From assembly GCA_004555245.1 (NCBI GenBank), contig SFIS01000002.1:1-64000 (forward strand): DNA of 64,000 bases, given 5' to 3'. Below the pieces are notes generated by a model. It worked only from the letters and a program-made list of their open reading frames with translations. It was not told the DNA's origin and searched no databases. Position numbers and translations under genes: made by a program. The stretch comes from Bacteroidales bacterium. GTDB taxonomy: Bacteria > Bacteroidota > Bacteroidia > Bacteroidales > Bacteroidaceae. Shown here one piece after another: positions 16,087-25,407 of this stretch. Position 1 is the stretch's first letter. Every line of letters starts with the position of its first letter.

Positions 16087-16145
16087 TAACGTAATTCCGA
16101 AATACACTGACACCAACGCTACTATATCAACAAAATACAACAATT

Positions 16146-17987
16146 ATGACAGACAAATTGGAGATAAAAGATGTCGCTGACGTCGTAGTACGATTTTCTG
16201 GCGACTCTGGCGACGGAATGCAGCTCGCCGGCAACATTTTCTCTACAGTATCAGCAACTGTCGGCAACGGCATCAGCACGTTTCCTGACTACCCTGCAGA
16301 CATACGCGCTCCGCAAGGTTCGCTAACAGGTGTGTCCGGCTTCCAGGTTCATATAGGCGAGGGAAACGTCTATACGCCGGGCGACGAATGTGACGTGCTC
16401 GTGGCAATGAATGCCGCCGCACTCAAGACACAGTACAGATATGCGAAGCCCCAGGCTACTATCATCATCGACACCGACTCTTTCGGAAAGAAGGATCTGG
16501 AGAAAGCACAGTTCAAGACAGAGGACTATCTCGGCGAGATGGGCATCGACCCAGACCGCGTCATTGCCTGTCCGATAACACAGATGGTAAAAGACGCTCT
16601 CGCGGACAGCGGCATGGACAACAAGGCGATGCTCAAGTGCAGAAACATGTTCGCACTCGGACTTGTCTGCTGGCTGTTCAGCCGCGACCTGAATCTTGTC
16701 GCCAACTTCCTCAGAGAGAAATTCGCTAAGAAGCCTGCCATCGCAGAAGCGAACATCAAGGTAATACAGGCAGGATACGACTACGGTCACAACACCCATT
16801 CAAGCGCAGCAAACGTATATCGCATAGAGACGAAGAACAAGGTGCCGGGAAGATATATGGACATCACCGGCAACAAGGCTACTGCATACGGCTTCATCGC
16901 AGCTGCCGAACAGGCAGGACTGAAACTATACCTCGGCTCCTACCCTATCACACCCGCTACGGATGTGCTTCACGAACTCTCCAAGCACAAATCGCTGGGC
17001 GTGACGACTGTACAGTGCGAGGACGAGATAGCAGGATGCGCATCGGCTGTAGGCGCATCGTTCGGCGGAGCACTGGCAGTGACATCGACATCCGGTCCCG
17101 GACTGTGTCTGAAATCAGAGGCGGTGAACCTCGCCGTGATAATGGAACTCCCGCTTGTCGTGCTTGACGTGCAGCGCGGCGGCCCCGCTACCGGGCTTCC
17201 GACAAAGTCAGAGCAGACCGACTTGCTGCAGGCACTGTTCGGAAGAAACGGCGAATCGCCGCTACCCGTAATAGCTGCCATCTCTCCGACTGACTGTTTC
17301 TATGCCGCATTTGAGGCGTCAAAGATTGCTCTTGAACACATGACACCTGTCATCCTGCTCACCGACGCCTACATCGCCAACGGCTCAGGCGCATTCAAAC
17401 TGCCAGACCTGAAGGCCATGCCTGCCATCGTGCCGCCATACGTGCCGGAAGACATGAAGGGAACATGGACACCTTATATGCGCAACGAGAGCGGGTCACG
17501 CTACTGGGCTGTGCCGGGCAGAGAAGGCTTCGAGCATATTCTCGGCGGTCTGGAGAAGGACGACAAGACCGGAGCAATATCCACCAACCCGGAGAACCAC
17601 GACCTCATGACACGCAAACGCCAGCAGAAAATCGACAACATAGAGGTGCCTGACCTCGAAGTGATTGGCGATGCTGACGATGCAGAACTGCTTGTTGTAG
17701 GCTTCGGAAGCACCTACGGCCATCTGCGCGCAGCCATGGACGAGTTGCGGGCAAAGGGAAAGAAGGTTGCACAGGCACACTTCAAATACATCAACCCGCT
17801 GCCGAAGAACACTGCGGAAGTCCTGAAACGGTATCCGAAAGTAGTTGTGGCAGAGCAGAACATGGGGCAGCTTGCAGCATGGCTGCGCATGAAGGTGGAC
17901 GACTTCGCTCCAGCACAGTTCAATCAGGTGAAGGGTCAGCCGTTCATCGTGAACGAGTTGGTCAAAGCATTTGAGAGCCTTATTTGA
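16146..17987 (+). CDS. korA: 2-oxoacid:ferredoxin oxidoreductase, fused gamma-alpha subunit
   Basis: 613 residues. The gamma-type domain at about 10-200 starts VVRFSGDSGDGMQLAGNIFS. The alpha pyrimidine-binding domain starts near residue 243 (AYGFIAAAEQAGLKLYLGSY, PITPATDVLHEL, CEDEIAGCASAVGASFGGA, TSTSGPGLCLKSEAVNLA). Role: thiamine-diphosphate-dependent oxidative decarboxylation of a 2-oxoacid, most likely 2-oxoglutarate, to acyl-CoA with reduction of ferredoxin. The beta subunit follows within 30 bp. In anaerobes of this group it links the reductive or partial TCA branch to ferredoxin. The KorA assignment rather than another 2-oxoacid specificity rests on overall resemblance. Confidence 0.92.
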   Translation: MTDKLEIKDVADVVVRFSGDSGDGMQLAGNIFSTVSATVGNGISTFPDYPADIRAPQGSLTGVSGFQVHIGEGNVYTPGDECDVLVAMNAAALKTQYRYAKPQATIIIDTDSFGKKDLEKAQFKTEDYLGEMGIDPDRVIACPITQMVKDALADSGMDNKAMLKCRNMFALGLVCWLFSRDLNLVANFLREKFAKKPAIAEANIKVIQAGYDYGHNTHSSAANVYRIETKNKVPGRYMDITGNKATAYGFIAAAEQAGLKLYLGSYPITPATDVLHELSKHKSLGVTTVQCEDEIAGCASAVGASFGGALAVTSTSGPGLCLKSEAVNLAVIMELPLVVLDVQRGGPATGLPTKSEQTDLLQALFGRNGESPLPVIAAISPTDCFYAAFEASKIALEHMTPVILLTDAYIANGSGAFKLPDLKAMPAIVPPYVPEDMKGTWTPYMRNESGSRYWAVPGREGFEHILGGLEKDDKTGAISTNPENHDLMTRKRQQKIDNIEVPDLEVIGDADDAELLVVGFGSTYGHLRAAMDELRAKGKKVAQAHFKYINPLPKNTAEVLKRYPKVVVAEQNMGQLAAWLRMKVDDFAPAQFNQVKGQPFIVNELVKAFESLI

Positions 17988-18013
17988 CAAACAATAAAAA
18001 CAAGACAACTATC

Positions 18014-19018
18014 ATGACATATACAGCAGCAGATTTCAAGAAAGGACAGCCGCGCTGGTGTCCCGGATGCGGCGACCACTTTTTCCTCGCAAGCCTTCAC
18101 AAGGCAATGGCAGAGATTGGCGTGAAGCCATGTGACAATGCCGTAATATCAGGCATCGGATGCTCAAGCCGTCTGCCTCACTATATGGCGACATACGGCA
18201 TGAACACGATACACGGACGTGCCGCTGCCATCGCGACAGGCTGTAAGATTGCCAACCCGTCGCTCACAGTATGGCAGATAAGCGGCGACGGCGACGGACT
18301 TGCTATCGGCGGCAACCATTTTATCCACGCCAACCGCCGTAACATAAACCTGAACATCATCCTTCTTAACAACCGCATCTACGGTCTGACAAAGGGACAG
18401 TATTCTCCAACGTCTCCAAGAGGTTTTGTCTCCAAGTCATCGCCATACGGCACCGTAGAGGATCCGTTCCGCCCGGCAGAGCTGTGCTTCGGCGCACGAG
18501 GACATTTCTTCGCACGTACAGTGGCTACCGACGGCAAGCACACAGTAGAAGTGCTGAAAGCCGCAAATGCACACAAGGGCACGTCAGTGACTGAAGTGCT
18601 GCAGAACTGTGTCATCTTCAACGACGGCACACACGCTTCGGTCTATAACAACGCTGGTCGTGCAGAGAATGCGATATATGTTGAACACGGCAAACCGCTA
18701 ATATTCGGCAAGGACAGAGAATACGGTCTCGTACAGGAAGGCTTCGGACTGAAAGTCGTGAAGATAGGCGAGAACGGCATCACAGAGGCTGACATCCTCG
18801 TCCACGACGCCCATTGCGAGGACAACACCCTGCAGCTGAAACTCGCACTGATGGGCAACGGCGACGGCTTCCCAATCGCACTCGGTGTCATCCGCGACGT
18901 CGATGCTCCTACATACGACGACTCTGTCGTGGCACAGATTGAGGAAGTGAAGGCGGCAAAGAAATATCACAACTTCGCCGAACTGCTTGAGACAAACGAC
19001 ATCTGGGAGGTGAAATGA
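18014..19018 (+). CDS. korB: 2-oxoacid:ferredoxin oxidoreductase beta subunit
   Basis: 334 residues from the ATG at 18014, since MTYTAADFKKGQPRWCPGCG is the usual N-terminus; an ATG at 17984 overlaps the end of korA by 4 bp. CPGCG supplies two of the cluster-ligating cysteines. The thiamine diphosphate/Mg site is SGDGDGLAIGGNHFIHANRR with downstream LLNNRIYGLTKGQYSPTS. No ferredoxin domain is fused. It forms the catalytic pair with the upstream gamma-alpha subunit in one operon, ending at a strong terminator. Confidence 0.95.
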   Translation: MTYTAADFKKGQPRWCPGCGDHFFLASLHKAMAEIGVKPCDNAVISGIGCSSRLPHYMATYGMNTIHGRAAAIATGCKIANPSLTVWQISGDGDGLAIGGNHFIHANRRNINLNIILLNNRIYGLTKGQYSPTSPRGFVSKSSPYGTVEDPFRPAELCFGARGHFFARTVATDGKHTVEVLKAANAHKGTSVTEVLQNCVIFNDGTHASVYNNAGRAENAIYVEHGKPLIFGKDREYGLVQEGFGLKVVKIGENGITEADILVHDAHCEDNTLQLKLALMGNGDGFPIALGVIRDVDAPTYDDSVVAQIEEVKAAKKYHNFAELLETNDIWEVK

Positions 19019-19074
19019 CCCCGCCCGACAGCCGCGAATGACGCTGCATAAGGCAGCACACACCACATAACAAC

Positions 19075-19125
19075 AAAAAAGAGACATCAAATCGTGATTT
19101 CGCACGAAATGATGTCTCTTTTTTT
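19075..19125. terminator. Bidirectional terminator between korB and a small reverse gene
   Basis: AAAAAAGAGACATCA (19075-19089) pairs perfectly with TGATGTCTCTTTTTT (19110-19124) around a 20-nt loop. A and T runs on both sides allow use from both strands. Confidence 0.9.
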
Positions 19126-19363
19126 ATGTTATGTCAGAAAGCACGTTATGAGCCTCTCGCGACATTGTCGCAGCCATATAAGTCAAAACGCCAGCACTAA
19201 AGGTATTATTCGCTGTCACTACCGGCTCTAATCGCAAGTGCCGGAAGCTGTCATCGCTGTCCTCAAGTGCTACCAACGTCATTCCAAAAAGCTGAAAACA
19301 ATACCATTGTGCATATACAAGTCCATCCCGAATGATATAATCATTTAAGACAAAAGGCAGCAT
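19124..19363 (-). CDS. Small hypothetical protein
   Basis: 79 residues, soluble, with no signal peptide; the sequence looks protein-like (DGLVYAQWYCFQLFGMTLVA, then RLEPVVTANNTFSAGVLTYM). The stop codon lies on the edge of the bidirectional terminator, as expected for a real gene converging on korB. I do not recognise the family, and no promoter box was found upstream. It could also be the C-terminal remnant of a larger gene, because the upstream 420 bp contain no continuation of the frame. Confidence 0.4.
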   Translation of the reverse strand: MLPFVLNDYIIRDGLVYAQWYCFQLFGMTLVALEDSDDSFRHLRLEPVVTANNTFSAGVLTYMAATMSREAHNVLSDIT

Positions 19364-19785
19364 AATGATGTTGTGGAAATAATCGCGTGTATAGTGAAGA
19401 CAAAAAAATAATGTCCAGCATAATCACTTATACCGGACACCATTGACAGAGTAAGAAACGATTCTTTTGTTATTATCGCCAATTGGCGGCTCTGTCAAGA
19501 TACATAATCTTTTACCTTAAAAAAATCTATCAAACTAACTAACCTAAATGATATGCATTTTCCCAAATGCAATGCAAAGATAATATTTTTTTCAGGCACT
19601 GTCAAATTTTTTATCTGTTATTATTACAATTTATGCTTTTTATTGATTGTAATCAAATTATTCGCATATTTTTGCAAACGTTTACATATCACTCAGGTCT
19701 CTCCGTGCCATTGTTCTGCCTGTCAACGTGTTATTACGCAGCGTTGCAGACAATCTGACCTGACCTGCTTTTCGTGGTGTTTGCC
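19364..19785. other. Intergenic region with no recognised gene
   Basis: About 420 bp, AT-rich. It holds the inverted repeat TTGACAGAG (19444-19452) / CTCTGTCAA (19490-19498) enclosing the palindrome CGCCAATTGGCG (19477-19488). It also holds TTTGCAAACGTTTACA near 19671-19686, which shares the decamer GCAAACGTTT with the palindrome at 1406-1433. Confidence 0.6.
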
Positions 19786-21033
19786 TCACAGATTCAGCAT
19801 CTTCAGCACGGCATCCGTTGCTCCCGCCTTTTGCTTTACATATTCTCCTGCGGCGTTGGCCGACATGTCGTACGCCTTACGGTCAGATATGATGTTGTCC
19901 ATGACGGTTTTGAAGCTGTTGCCGTCTGTAATCTCCCATCCGCCCTGCGAGGCCTTGAGGTCCTGCGCTTCCTGGAATCTGGCGTTGTTAGGGCCGAAGA
20001 CAACGGGTTTCGTCCATACTGCCGCTTCGAGCAGGTTATGTATGCCGGCACCGAAACCTCCTCCGACATACGTCACGTCGGCGTAGCGGTAGATGGAGGA
20101 GAGAAGCCCGAAGCAGTCGATGATGAGCGTGTCGGCATCCTTAAGCATGGCATCTTTGCTTTCCTGCCCATTTTCGATGGAGGTGTATCTGACAGCTTTC
20201 CGTCCGTTGTCTTGCAGCAGAAGCTCAATCTGCGCAAGGTGGTCTTCTCCGATGACATGCGGTGCGATGACGAGTTTCCAGTCTGTGCGACTGGCGAAAT
20301 AAGGGATGAAGATTTCTTCGTCAGGCTGCCATGAGCTTCCCGCGACGAACACCTTGGCGTCTCCGGCAAATTTCTCGACGAGCGGCAGTTGCTTTGCCGC
20401 CTTTGCAATGTCGAGGACACGGTCGAAGCGGGTGTCTCCCGTGACAGACACATTGTCAAGCCCAAGATGCTCGCCGAGCAGTTTCCGGCTTCTCTCGTTC
20501 TGCACGAAGAAGTGCGTGAAGCAGTTGAGCACCTTTGCATAGCGTCTGCCATACCACTTGAAGAAGACCTGCTCAGGGCGGAAGATGCTCGAGACGCTGT
20601 AGGTAGGGACATTGCGGTGTTTCAGGATATGCAGGTAGTTGTACCAGAACTCGTATTTTATGAACAAGGCGCAGACGGGATGAATTGTCCTGAGAAAGCG
20701 CCTTGCGTTGCGCGGCGTGTCAAGGGGCAGATAGCATACGATGTCCGCACCCTCGTAGTGCTTGCGCACTTCGTAGCCTGACGGCGAGAAGAATGTGAGC
20801 AGGATTTTGTATTGCGGGTGGTCGCGTCGTATGCGTTCGATGACGGGTCTGCCCTGTTCAAACTCTCCGAGCGACGCGGCGTGTACCCATACATATTTTG
20901 CGTCGGGGTCGAGTTTCGCACGTATGTCTGCAAGCGCATGACGCTCTCCGCGCCACATCTTGCGCACTTTCTTGTCAAAGAGGCTTGCGACAGCCACTCC
21001 GGCGAGATAGAATGAAATGACAATATTATACAT
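19786..21033 (-). CDS. waaA: 3-deoxy-D-manno-octulosonic acid transferase
   Basis: 415 residues from the ATG at 21031-21033, which gives the expected N-terminal membrane anchor (MYNIVISFYLAGVAVASLF). The Kdo-transferase N-terminal domain follows (WVHAASLGEFEQGRPVIERI), and then a GT-B glycosyltransferase half (FVAGSSWQPDEE, DVTYVGGGFGAGIHNLLEAA, KPVVFGPNN). Role: adds Kdo from CMP-Kdo to lipid IVA at the inner membrane during lipopolysaccharide synthesis. The frame is open upstream to 21207, but that extension has no family counterpart. The gene is downstream of gltX on the same strand, and its start codon falls inside a dispersed AT-rich motif. Confidence 0.93.
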   Translation of the reverse strand: MYNIVISFYLAGVAVASLFDKKVRKMWRGERHALADIRAKLDPDAKYVWVHAASLGEFEQGRPVIERIRRDHPQYKILLTFFSPSGYEVRKHYEGADIVCYLPLDTPRNARRFLRTIHPVCALFIKYEFWYNYLHILKHRNVPTYSVSSIFRPEQVFFKWYGRRYAKVLNCFTHFFVQNERSRKLLGEHLGLDNVSVTGDTRFDRVLDIAKAAKQLPLVEKFAGDAKVFVAGSSWQPDEEIFIPYFASRTDWKLVIAPHVIGEDHLAQIELLLQDNGRKAVRYTSIENGQESKDAMLKDADTLIIDCFGLLSSIYRYADVTYVGGGFGAGIHNLLEAAVWTKPVVFGPNNARFQEAQDLKASQGGWEITDGNSFKTVMDNIISDRKAYDMSANAAGEYVKQKAGATDAVLKMLNL

Positions 21034-21042
21034 ATAAGGTGT
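21024..21042 (-). repeat. AT-rich dispersed motif, copy d, overlapping the waaA start
   Basis: The reverse strand reads ACACCTTATATGTATAATA; the ATG inside it is the waaA start codon. Confidence 0.5.
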
Positions 21043-21180
21043 TTGGGCTGTACTTTCCGTTGTTTGGCGTGTGCCCTTATTGTTTCGTGGTGCGTGCAAC
21101 GGCGGTGTCGTCACCGTGCTGTCACGCTGGCACACAAGAGCGATATGGTTGTCTGAAGAAAAAAGAGAATCTTGTTTTGC

Positions 21181-21200
21181 TATATATATGATAAGGTGTG
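21181..21200 (-). repeat. AT-rich dispersed motif, copy e
   Basis: The reverse strand reads CACACCTTATCATATATATA. Its CACACCTT is also the 3' arm of the gltX terminator stem, so here the motif sits where a terminator U-tract would be. Confidence 0.6.
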
Positions 21201-21241
21201 ATTCCACCGGTGGATTGCCATTCGGTGAGGAACCACACCTT
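21193..21241 (-). terminator. gltX stem-loop terminator
   Basis: On the reverse strand AAGGTGTGGTTCC pairs with GGAATCACACCTT (13 bp, one G-U). A small palindrome TCCACCGGTGGA lies in the loop. An AT-rich dispersed motif follows instead of a plain T-tract. Confidence 0.65.
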
Positions 21242-21262
21242 TCTTTTCAGCCGCTTCTGTTG

Positions 21263-22783
21263 TCAGTCTTTCTTTATATTGATAATGGCAGCCTCGATAC
21301 GTCTGACAGTCTCTTCTTTTCCGAGGAAAGCGGAGATGTCGAACATACCCGGTCCCTTGCCTTCGCCAACGAGACAAAGGCGGAAAGCGTTCATGATGTC
21401 TCCGAGTTTGTATTCCTTCTCTTCTATCCATGCCATGACAGCCTTCTCCTGGTTCTCTATCGAGAAGTCCGTGAGGCTTGCGAGCAGAGCCTTGAGTTCT
21501 GTCATCTGCAGGGGCGAGTTCTCCTTCCAGCGTTTCTTCACTGTTTTCTCGTCGTATGTATGTGGCGGTATGAAGAAGAACGAGCAGAGGTCCCAGAGTT
21601 CCGATACGAATGTCACGCGGTCTTTCATCATCCTCACGACCTCTGTGATTCGCGAGAGCGGTTCGTCAAGTCCGTTGTTCGCGACGGCGGGTGCGAAGAG
21701 TGTCGCTATCTCTTCAGGAGATTTCTGGAGGATATATGCGTGGTTGAACCACTGGCATTTCTTATAGTCGAACTTCGCTCCTGCCTTCGAGCATTTCTCA
21801 AGATTGAAGAGCGAGACAAGTTCTTCGAGAGTGAAGACCTCCTGTTCTGTGCCCGGATTCCATCCGAGCAGGGCGAGGAAATTGACCACCGCCTCGGGGA
21901 AATATCCCGATTCTCTGTATCCGGATGATATTTCTCCGCTCTTCGGGTCGTGCCATTCGAGCGGGAAGACGGGGAATCCGAGGCGGTCACCGTCTCGTTT
22001 CGAGAGTTTCCCCTTGCCTTCCGGCTTCAGCAGGAGAGGCAGGTGAGCGAACCGCGGCATGGTGTCCTGCCATCCGAACGCCTCGTAGAGCAGCACATGC
22101 AGTGGCGACGAGGGGAGCCATTCCTCACCACGTATGACGTGTGTGATTTCCATGAGGTGGTCGTCAACGATATTGGCGAGGTGGTAGGTAGGCAGTTCGT
22201 CGGCACTCTTGTACAGCACCTTGTCGTCGAGGATGTCGCTTTTGATATGCACCTCTCCTCTGATGATGTCATCGACAACGACATCTCTTCCCGGTTCGAT
22301 TTTGAATCTCACCACATATTTCTGTCCGTCTTCGACGAGTGCATCCACTTCCTCTTTCGGCATGGTGAGGGAGTTGCGCATCGAGAGGCGCGTGTGTGCG
22401 TCGTATTGGAAGTTGGGAGTGTCCTGACGTCGTGCGTCCAGCTCCTCTGGCGTGTCGAAAGCGATATACGCCTTGCCGTTGTCGAGCAGCATCTGCACGT
22501 ATTTCTTGTATATCTCTCTGCGTTCTGACTGTCTGTAAGGTCCGTGTTCTCCACCGATGCCTACACCTTCGTCAAACTTTATTCCGAGCCATCTGAATGA
22601 TTCGATGATATAATCCTCTGCTCCAGGGACAAACCGTTGCGAATCAGTGTCCTCAATTCTGAACACAAAATCTCCTCCATGCTGACGTGCAAAGAGGTAG
22701 TTGTACAGTGCCGTTCGCACGCCGCCGATATGCAGCGGGCCGGTGGGAGAAGGCGCAAAGCGCACTCTGACTTTTCTTTCCAT
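21263..22783 (-). CDS. gltX: Glutamate-tRNA ligase
   Basis: 506 residues, a normal class I length. The HIGH-type motif is in [20 protein letters not shown] near the N-terminus and the KMSKS-type motif is KLSKRDG near residue 258. The anticodon-binding C-terminal part ends with [20 protein letters not shown]. It charges tRNA-Glu in the cytoplasm. The start [15 protein letters not shown] is the standard one. It lies upstream of waaA with a hairpin between them, so the two are probably only partly co-transcribed. Confidence 0.98.
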   Translation of the reverse strand: MERKVRVRFAPSPTGPLHIGGVRTALYNYLFARQHGGDFVFRIEDTDSQRFVPGAEDYIIESFRWLGIKFDEGVGIGGEHGPYRQSERREIYKKYVQMLLDNGKAYIAFDTPEELDARRQDTPNFQYDAHTRLSMRNSLTMPKEEVDALVEDGQKYVVRFKIEPGRDVVVDDIIRGEVHIKSDILDDKVLYKSADELPTYHLANIVDDHLMEITHVIRGEEWLPSSPLHVLLYEAFGWQDTMPRFAHLPLLLKPEGKGKLSKRDGDRLGFPVFPLEWHDPKSGEISSGYRESGYFPEAVVNFLALLGWNPGTEQEVFTLEELVSLFNLEKCSKAGAKFDYKKCQWFNHAYILQKSPEEIATLFAPAVANNGLDEPLSRITEVVRMMKDRVTFVSELWDLCSFFFIPPHTYDEKTVKKRWKENSPLQMTELKALLASLTDFSIENQEKAVMAWIEEKEYKLGDIMNAFRLCLVGEGKGPGMFDISAFLGKEETVRRIEAAIINIKKD

Positions 22784-23013
22784 GTTTCTGTTGTGATTTT
22801 TCCTTACTTTTCTTGCCGAACCAAAGAAAACATATTCCCTTTTCTCTTCCGGCTTGTAGAGAAAGTACGTCGTTCTTTCCGGCTTCGGACAGTGTCTGTC
22901 TTTGCCTGACGTATATATTTTTGTGAATTTTCTGCAAAATTAATAAATATAATGTATAAAACCGAATTTTTTTTCGTATTTTCGCATCCAGAACCGAAAC
23001 ATTTAGCAAAATC

Positions 23014-25068
23014 ATGTCAAAGACGTACATACAGAAAGGAGAGTTGTGGCACCTTGTGGGCAGGCGTTTGTGGCTCATCGCCCTTACGACAGGCATCATA
23101 GTGATGGTGCTGCCTCATAGCGGCGTGCCCCAGTTTGACTACGAGCTGAACCATCCGTGGCAGTACGACCAGCTGATAGCGAAGAGTGAGACGCCTCTGT
23201 ACAAGAGCGAGGAGGTGCTGAAGCGTGAGCGCGATTCTCTCCACAAGACCTTCGAGCCTTACTACAATGTCAGCGTGACGGTGCGCGAGCGTGCCCTTCA
23301 GCGTTTCTCGAAGAAGTTCGGCAACGGCATTCCCGGCTTGCCCACCGGCTATGCGTCGTATGTCGCCAAGCGCATCCGCAAGGTTTACGACCTCGGCATC
23401 ATCTCCGCCGATATTTACTCCAAGTCACAGACAGATTCTACGCTGAGCATCCGCCTCGTCAGCGGGAACACAGCGACAAGCATCCTTGTCAACGGTCTGA
23501 AGTCTCCGCTGACAGCCTACGAATGGCTTTTCGACGACCCGCTGATGCAGTCTCACCGCAACGCCCTGCAGCAGTGTAACCTCAACGAGTTTCTCGAGCC
23601 AAACATCATCCTCGATCAGGAGCGCACGCAGATGGAGGAAGACGACCTTATGAGCAGCATCCCCGTCGCCTCGGGTATGATACAGGTAGGCGAGAAGATC
23701 ATCGACAGGGGCGAGGTGGTTGACGAGCGTGCCTACACCGCCATCACATCCTATCTGCGCGACCTTGAGAAACGCACCACTTCAGAGCAGGAACTGCTGA
23801 CGACGTACGGCGGACAGGCGCTCTACGTCAGCATCATCATCCTGCTTTTCACCCTATATCTGATTCTCTACCGCAAAGACTATTTCGACAACGCACGTGC
23901 CACGGCGATGCTCTACATCGTCATCGTCCTCCTTCCCGCCCTTGTGTCGTTTGTCATGCAGCATCATTTCTTCACGGTGTATGTGCTGCCACTGTGCATG
24001 GCACCGCTCTTCATCCGTGTCTTCATGGATTCGCGCACGGCTTTCCTGACCCACACGGTGATAGTGCTTCTCTCCGCCATCGCCGTTCAGAAACAGTTTG
24101 ACTTCATCGTCATACAGGAAGTTGGCGGACTTGTCGCCATCTTCACTCTGCGCGAGCTGACGCGTCGGTCTCAGATTTTCATCGCCGCCTTCACCGTCTC
24201 TCTCGTCGAGATTACGGCATTCTTCGCCCTGCAGCTCATCCAGGCCACCAACTTCACCGATTTCGACACTCACACCACCTACCATTTCATAGGCAACGGC
24301 ATACTTCTTCTGCTCTCCTACCCCATGATGTTTGTCGTCGAGAAAGCCTTCGGTTTCGTTTCCGCCGTGACACTGTTTGAGCTGTCAGACACCAACAAAG
24401 GTATTCTGCGCCGCCTCTCTGAGGTGGCTCCCGGCACCTTCCAGCACTCCATCACCGTAGGCAATCTCGCGGCGGAGATAGCGTCTAAGATAGGTGCGAA
24501 ATCGCTCCTGGTGCGTGTCGGCGCCCTCTACCACGACATCGGCAAGATGCGCCACCCCGTCTTCTTCACCGAGAATCAGGTTGGCATCAACCCGCACAAG
24601 CGCATCTCAGAGACAGAGAGCGCGCAGGTTGTCATCAGCCACGTCACCGAGGGTCTGCGGATGGCAGAGAAAGAGAACCTGCCCGGTGTCATCCTCGACT
24701 TCATCCGCACCCACCACGGAGCAGGCATGACCCGCTTCTTCTACGTTCAATACAAGAACAACCACCCCGACGAGGAGGTTGACGACGAGCTCTTCACCTA
24801 TCCCGGCCCCAACCCCTTCACCCCCGAGCAGGCTATCCTTATGATGGCAGACACCGTCGAGGCAGCCAGCCGTTCGCTTCAGGAATACACCGAGGAGTCT
24901 ATCGCCTCGCTTGTCAACCGCCTCATCGATTCTCAGGTGCAGCAAGGCTTCTTCCACGACTGCCCCATCACGTTCCGCGACATACAGACGGCTAAGGACG
25001 TACTCACCGAACGTCTGAAGTCCATCTACCACACCCGCATCGCCTACCCTGAGCTGAACAAGAGATAG
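23014..25068 (+). CDS. Seven-transmembrane HD phosphodiesterase (PgpH-like, probable c-di-AMP phosphodiesterase)
   Basis: 684 residues. After one N-terminal helix (about 17-32) there is a large extracytoplasmic 7TMR-HDED-type domain (to about 265), a seven-helix membrane block (about 270-455) and a cytoplasmic HD domain. HD-domain metal ligands visible are FQHSITVGNLA, ALYHDIGKMRHPVFF (about 505), a downstream FIRTHHGAG and MMADTVEAASRSL. In PgpH this architecture hydrolyses cyclic di-AMP to pApA. It stands alone, with a terminator at 25133-25190. The family is clear; the nucleotide specificity is by homology. Confidence 0.92.
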   Translation: MSKTYIQKGELWHLVGRRLWLIALTTGIIVMVLPHSGVPQFDYELNHPWQYDQLIAKSETPLYKSEEVLKRERDSLHKTFEPYYNVSVTVRERALQRFSKKFGNGIPGLPTGYASYVAKRIRKVYDLGIISADIYSKSQTDSTLSIRLVSGNTATSILVNGLKSPLTAYEWLFDDPLMQSHRNALQQCNLNEFLEPNIILDQERTQMEEDDLMSSIPVASGMIQVGEKIIDRGEVVDERAYTAITSYLRDLEKRTTSEQELLTTYGGQALYVSIIILLFTLYLILYRKDYFDNARATAMLYIVIVLLPALVSFVMQHHFFTVYVLPLCMAPLFIRVFMDSRTAFLTHTVIVLLSAIAVQKQFDFIVIQEVGGLVAIFTLRELTRRSQIFIAAFTVSLVEITAFFALQLIQATNFTDFDTHTTYHFIGNGILLLLSYPMMFVVEKAFGFVSAVTLFELSDTNKGILRRLSEVAPGTFQHSITVGNLAAEIASKIGAKSLLVRVGALYHDIGKMRHPVFFTENQVGINPHKRISETESAQVVISHVTEGLRMAEKENLPGVILDFIRTHHGAGMTRFFYVQYKNNHPDEEVDDELFTYPGPNPFTPEQAILMMADTVEAASRSLQEYTEESIASLVNRLIDSQVQQGFFHDCPITFRDIQTAKDVLTERLKSIYHTRIAYPELNKR

Positions 25069-25132
25069 GCAGCCGCCACACAAGCCTCCATACGGCATCA
25101 TCTGCCGCCAACGGCATATCCGTCATCAGCGC

Positions 25133-25190
25133 AATCCACACTGACGCCACGTCCCCCACCCGACCGGCGACAGTGTGGATTATTGTTTTA
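25133..25190 (+). terminator. Terminator after the HD phosphodiesterase gene
   Basis: AATCCACACTG (25133-25143) pairs perfectly with CAGTGTGGATT (25171-25181) across a 27-nt loop, followed by ATTGTTTTA. Confidence 0.7.
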
Positions 25191-25335
25191 CAGACTGTTA
25201 CACACACCTCTTCAACATGGTTGCCCATGCCTCGTGAATAGGATAAAACTTGAATAACATCAAATAAAATATGCCTTCTTCGTTAATAAACACTAACATC
25301 GTATGTGCAAACCGTATGTTTTGGATTAATTTTCG

Positions 25336-25343
25336 TAATTTTG
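25336..25343 (+). promoter_or_regulatory. Probable -7 box of the FadL-type gene
   Basis: TAATTTTG followed by C matches TAnnTTTG, 65 bp upstream of the start. The nearest TTTG is only 12 bp upstream, closer than consensus. Confidence 0.55.
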
Positions 25344-25407
25344 CAGCGAACTTTTTTAGCAAAGATTAAAACTTTATTTATATTTTTTGTACAAACCGAC
25401 AAAATAA

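Larger units (their letters stand above)
15786..16145. other. Intergenic region purL-korA
   Basis: About 360 bp without a gene. It holds a stem-loop after purL (15799-15837), an AT-rich dispersed motif (15855-15877) and the korA promoter (16055-16086). A second weaker motif-like stretch, ACACCATATTATATATTA, lies near 15928. Confidence 0.7.
25069..25407. other. Intergenic region pgpH-like gene to fadL-like gene
   Basis: About 340 bp. It holds a terminator (25133-25190) and a forward -7 box (25336-25343). The remainder is AT-rich with no recognised feature. Confidence 0.7.

Noticed and set aside
19553..20334. Forward ORFs at the 3' side of waaA
   Set aside because: They are antisense to conserved waaA sequence, and the AT-rich leading part has no coding character.
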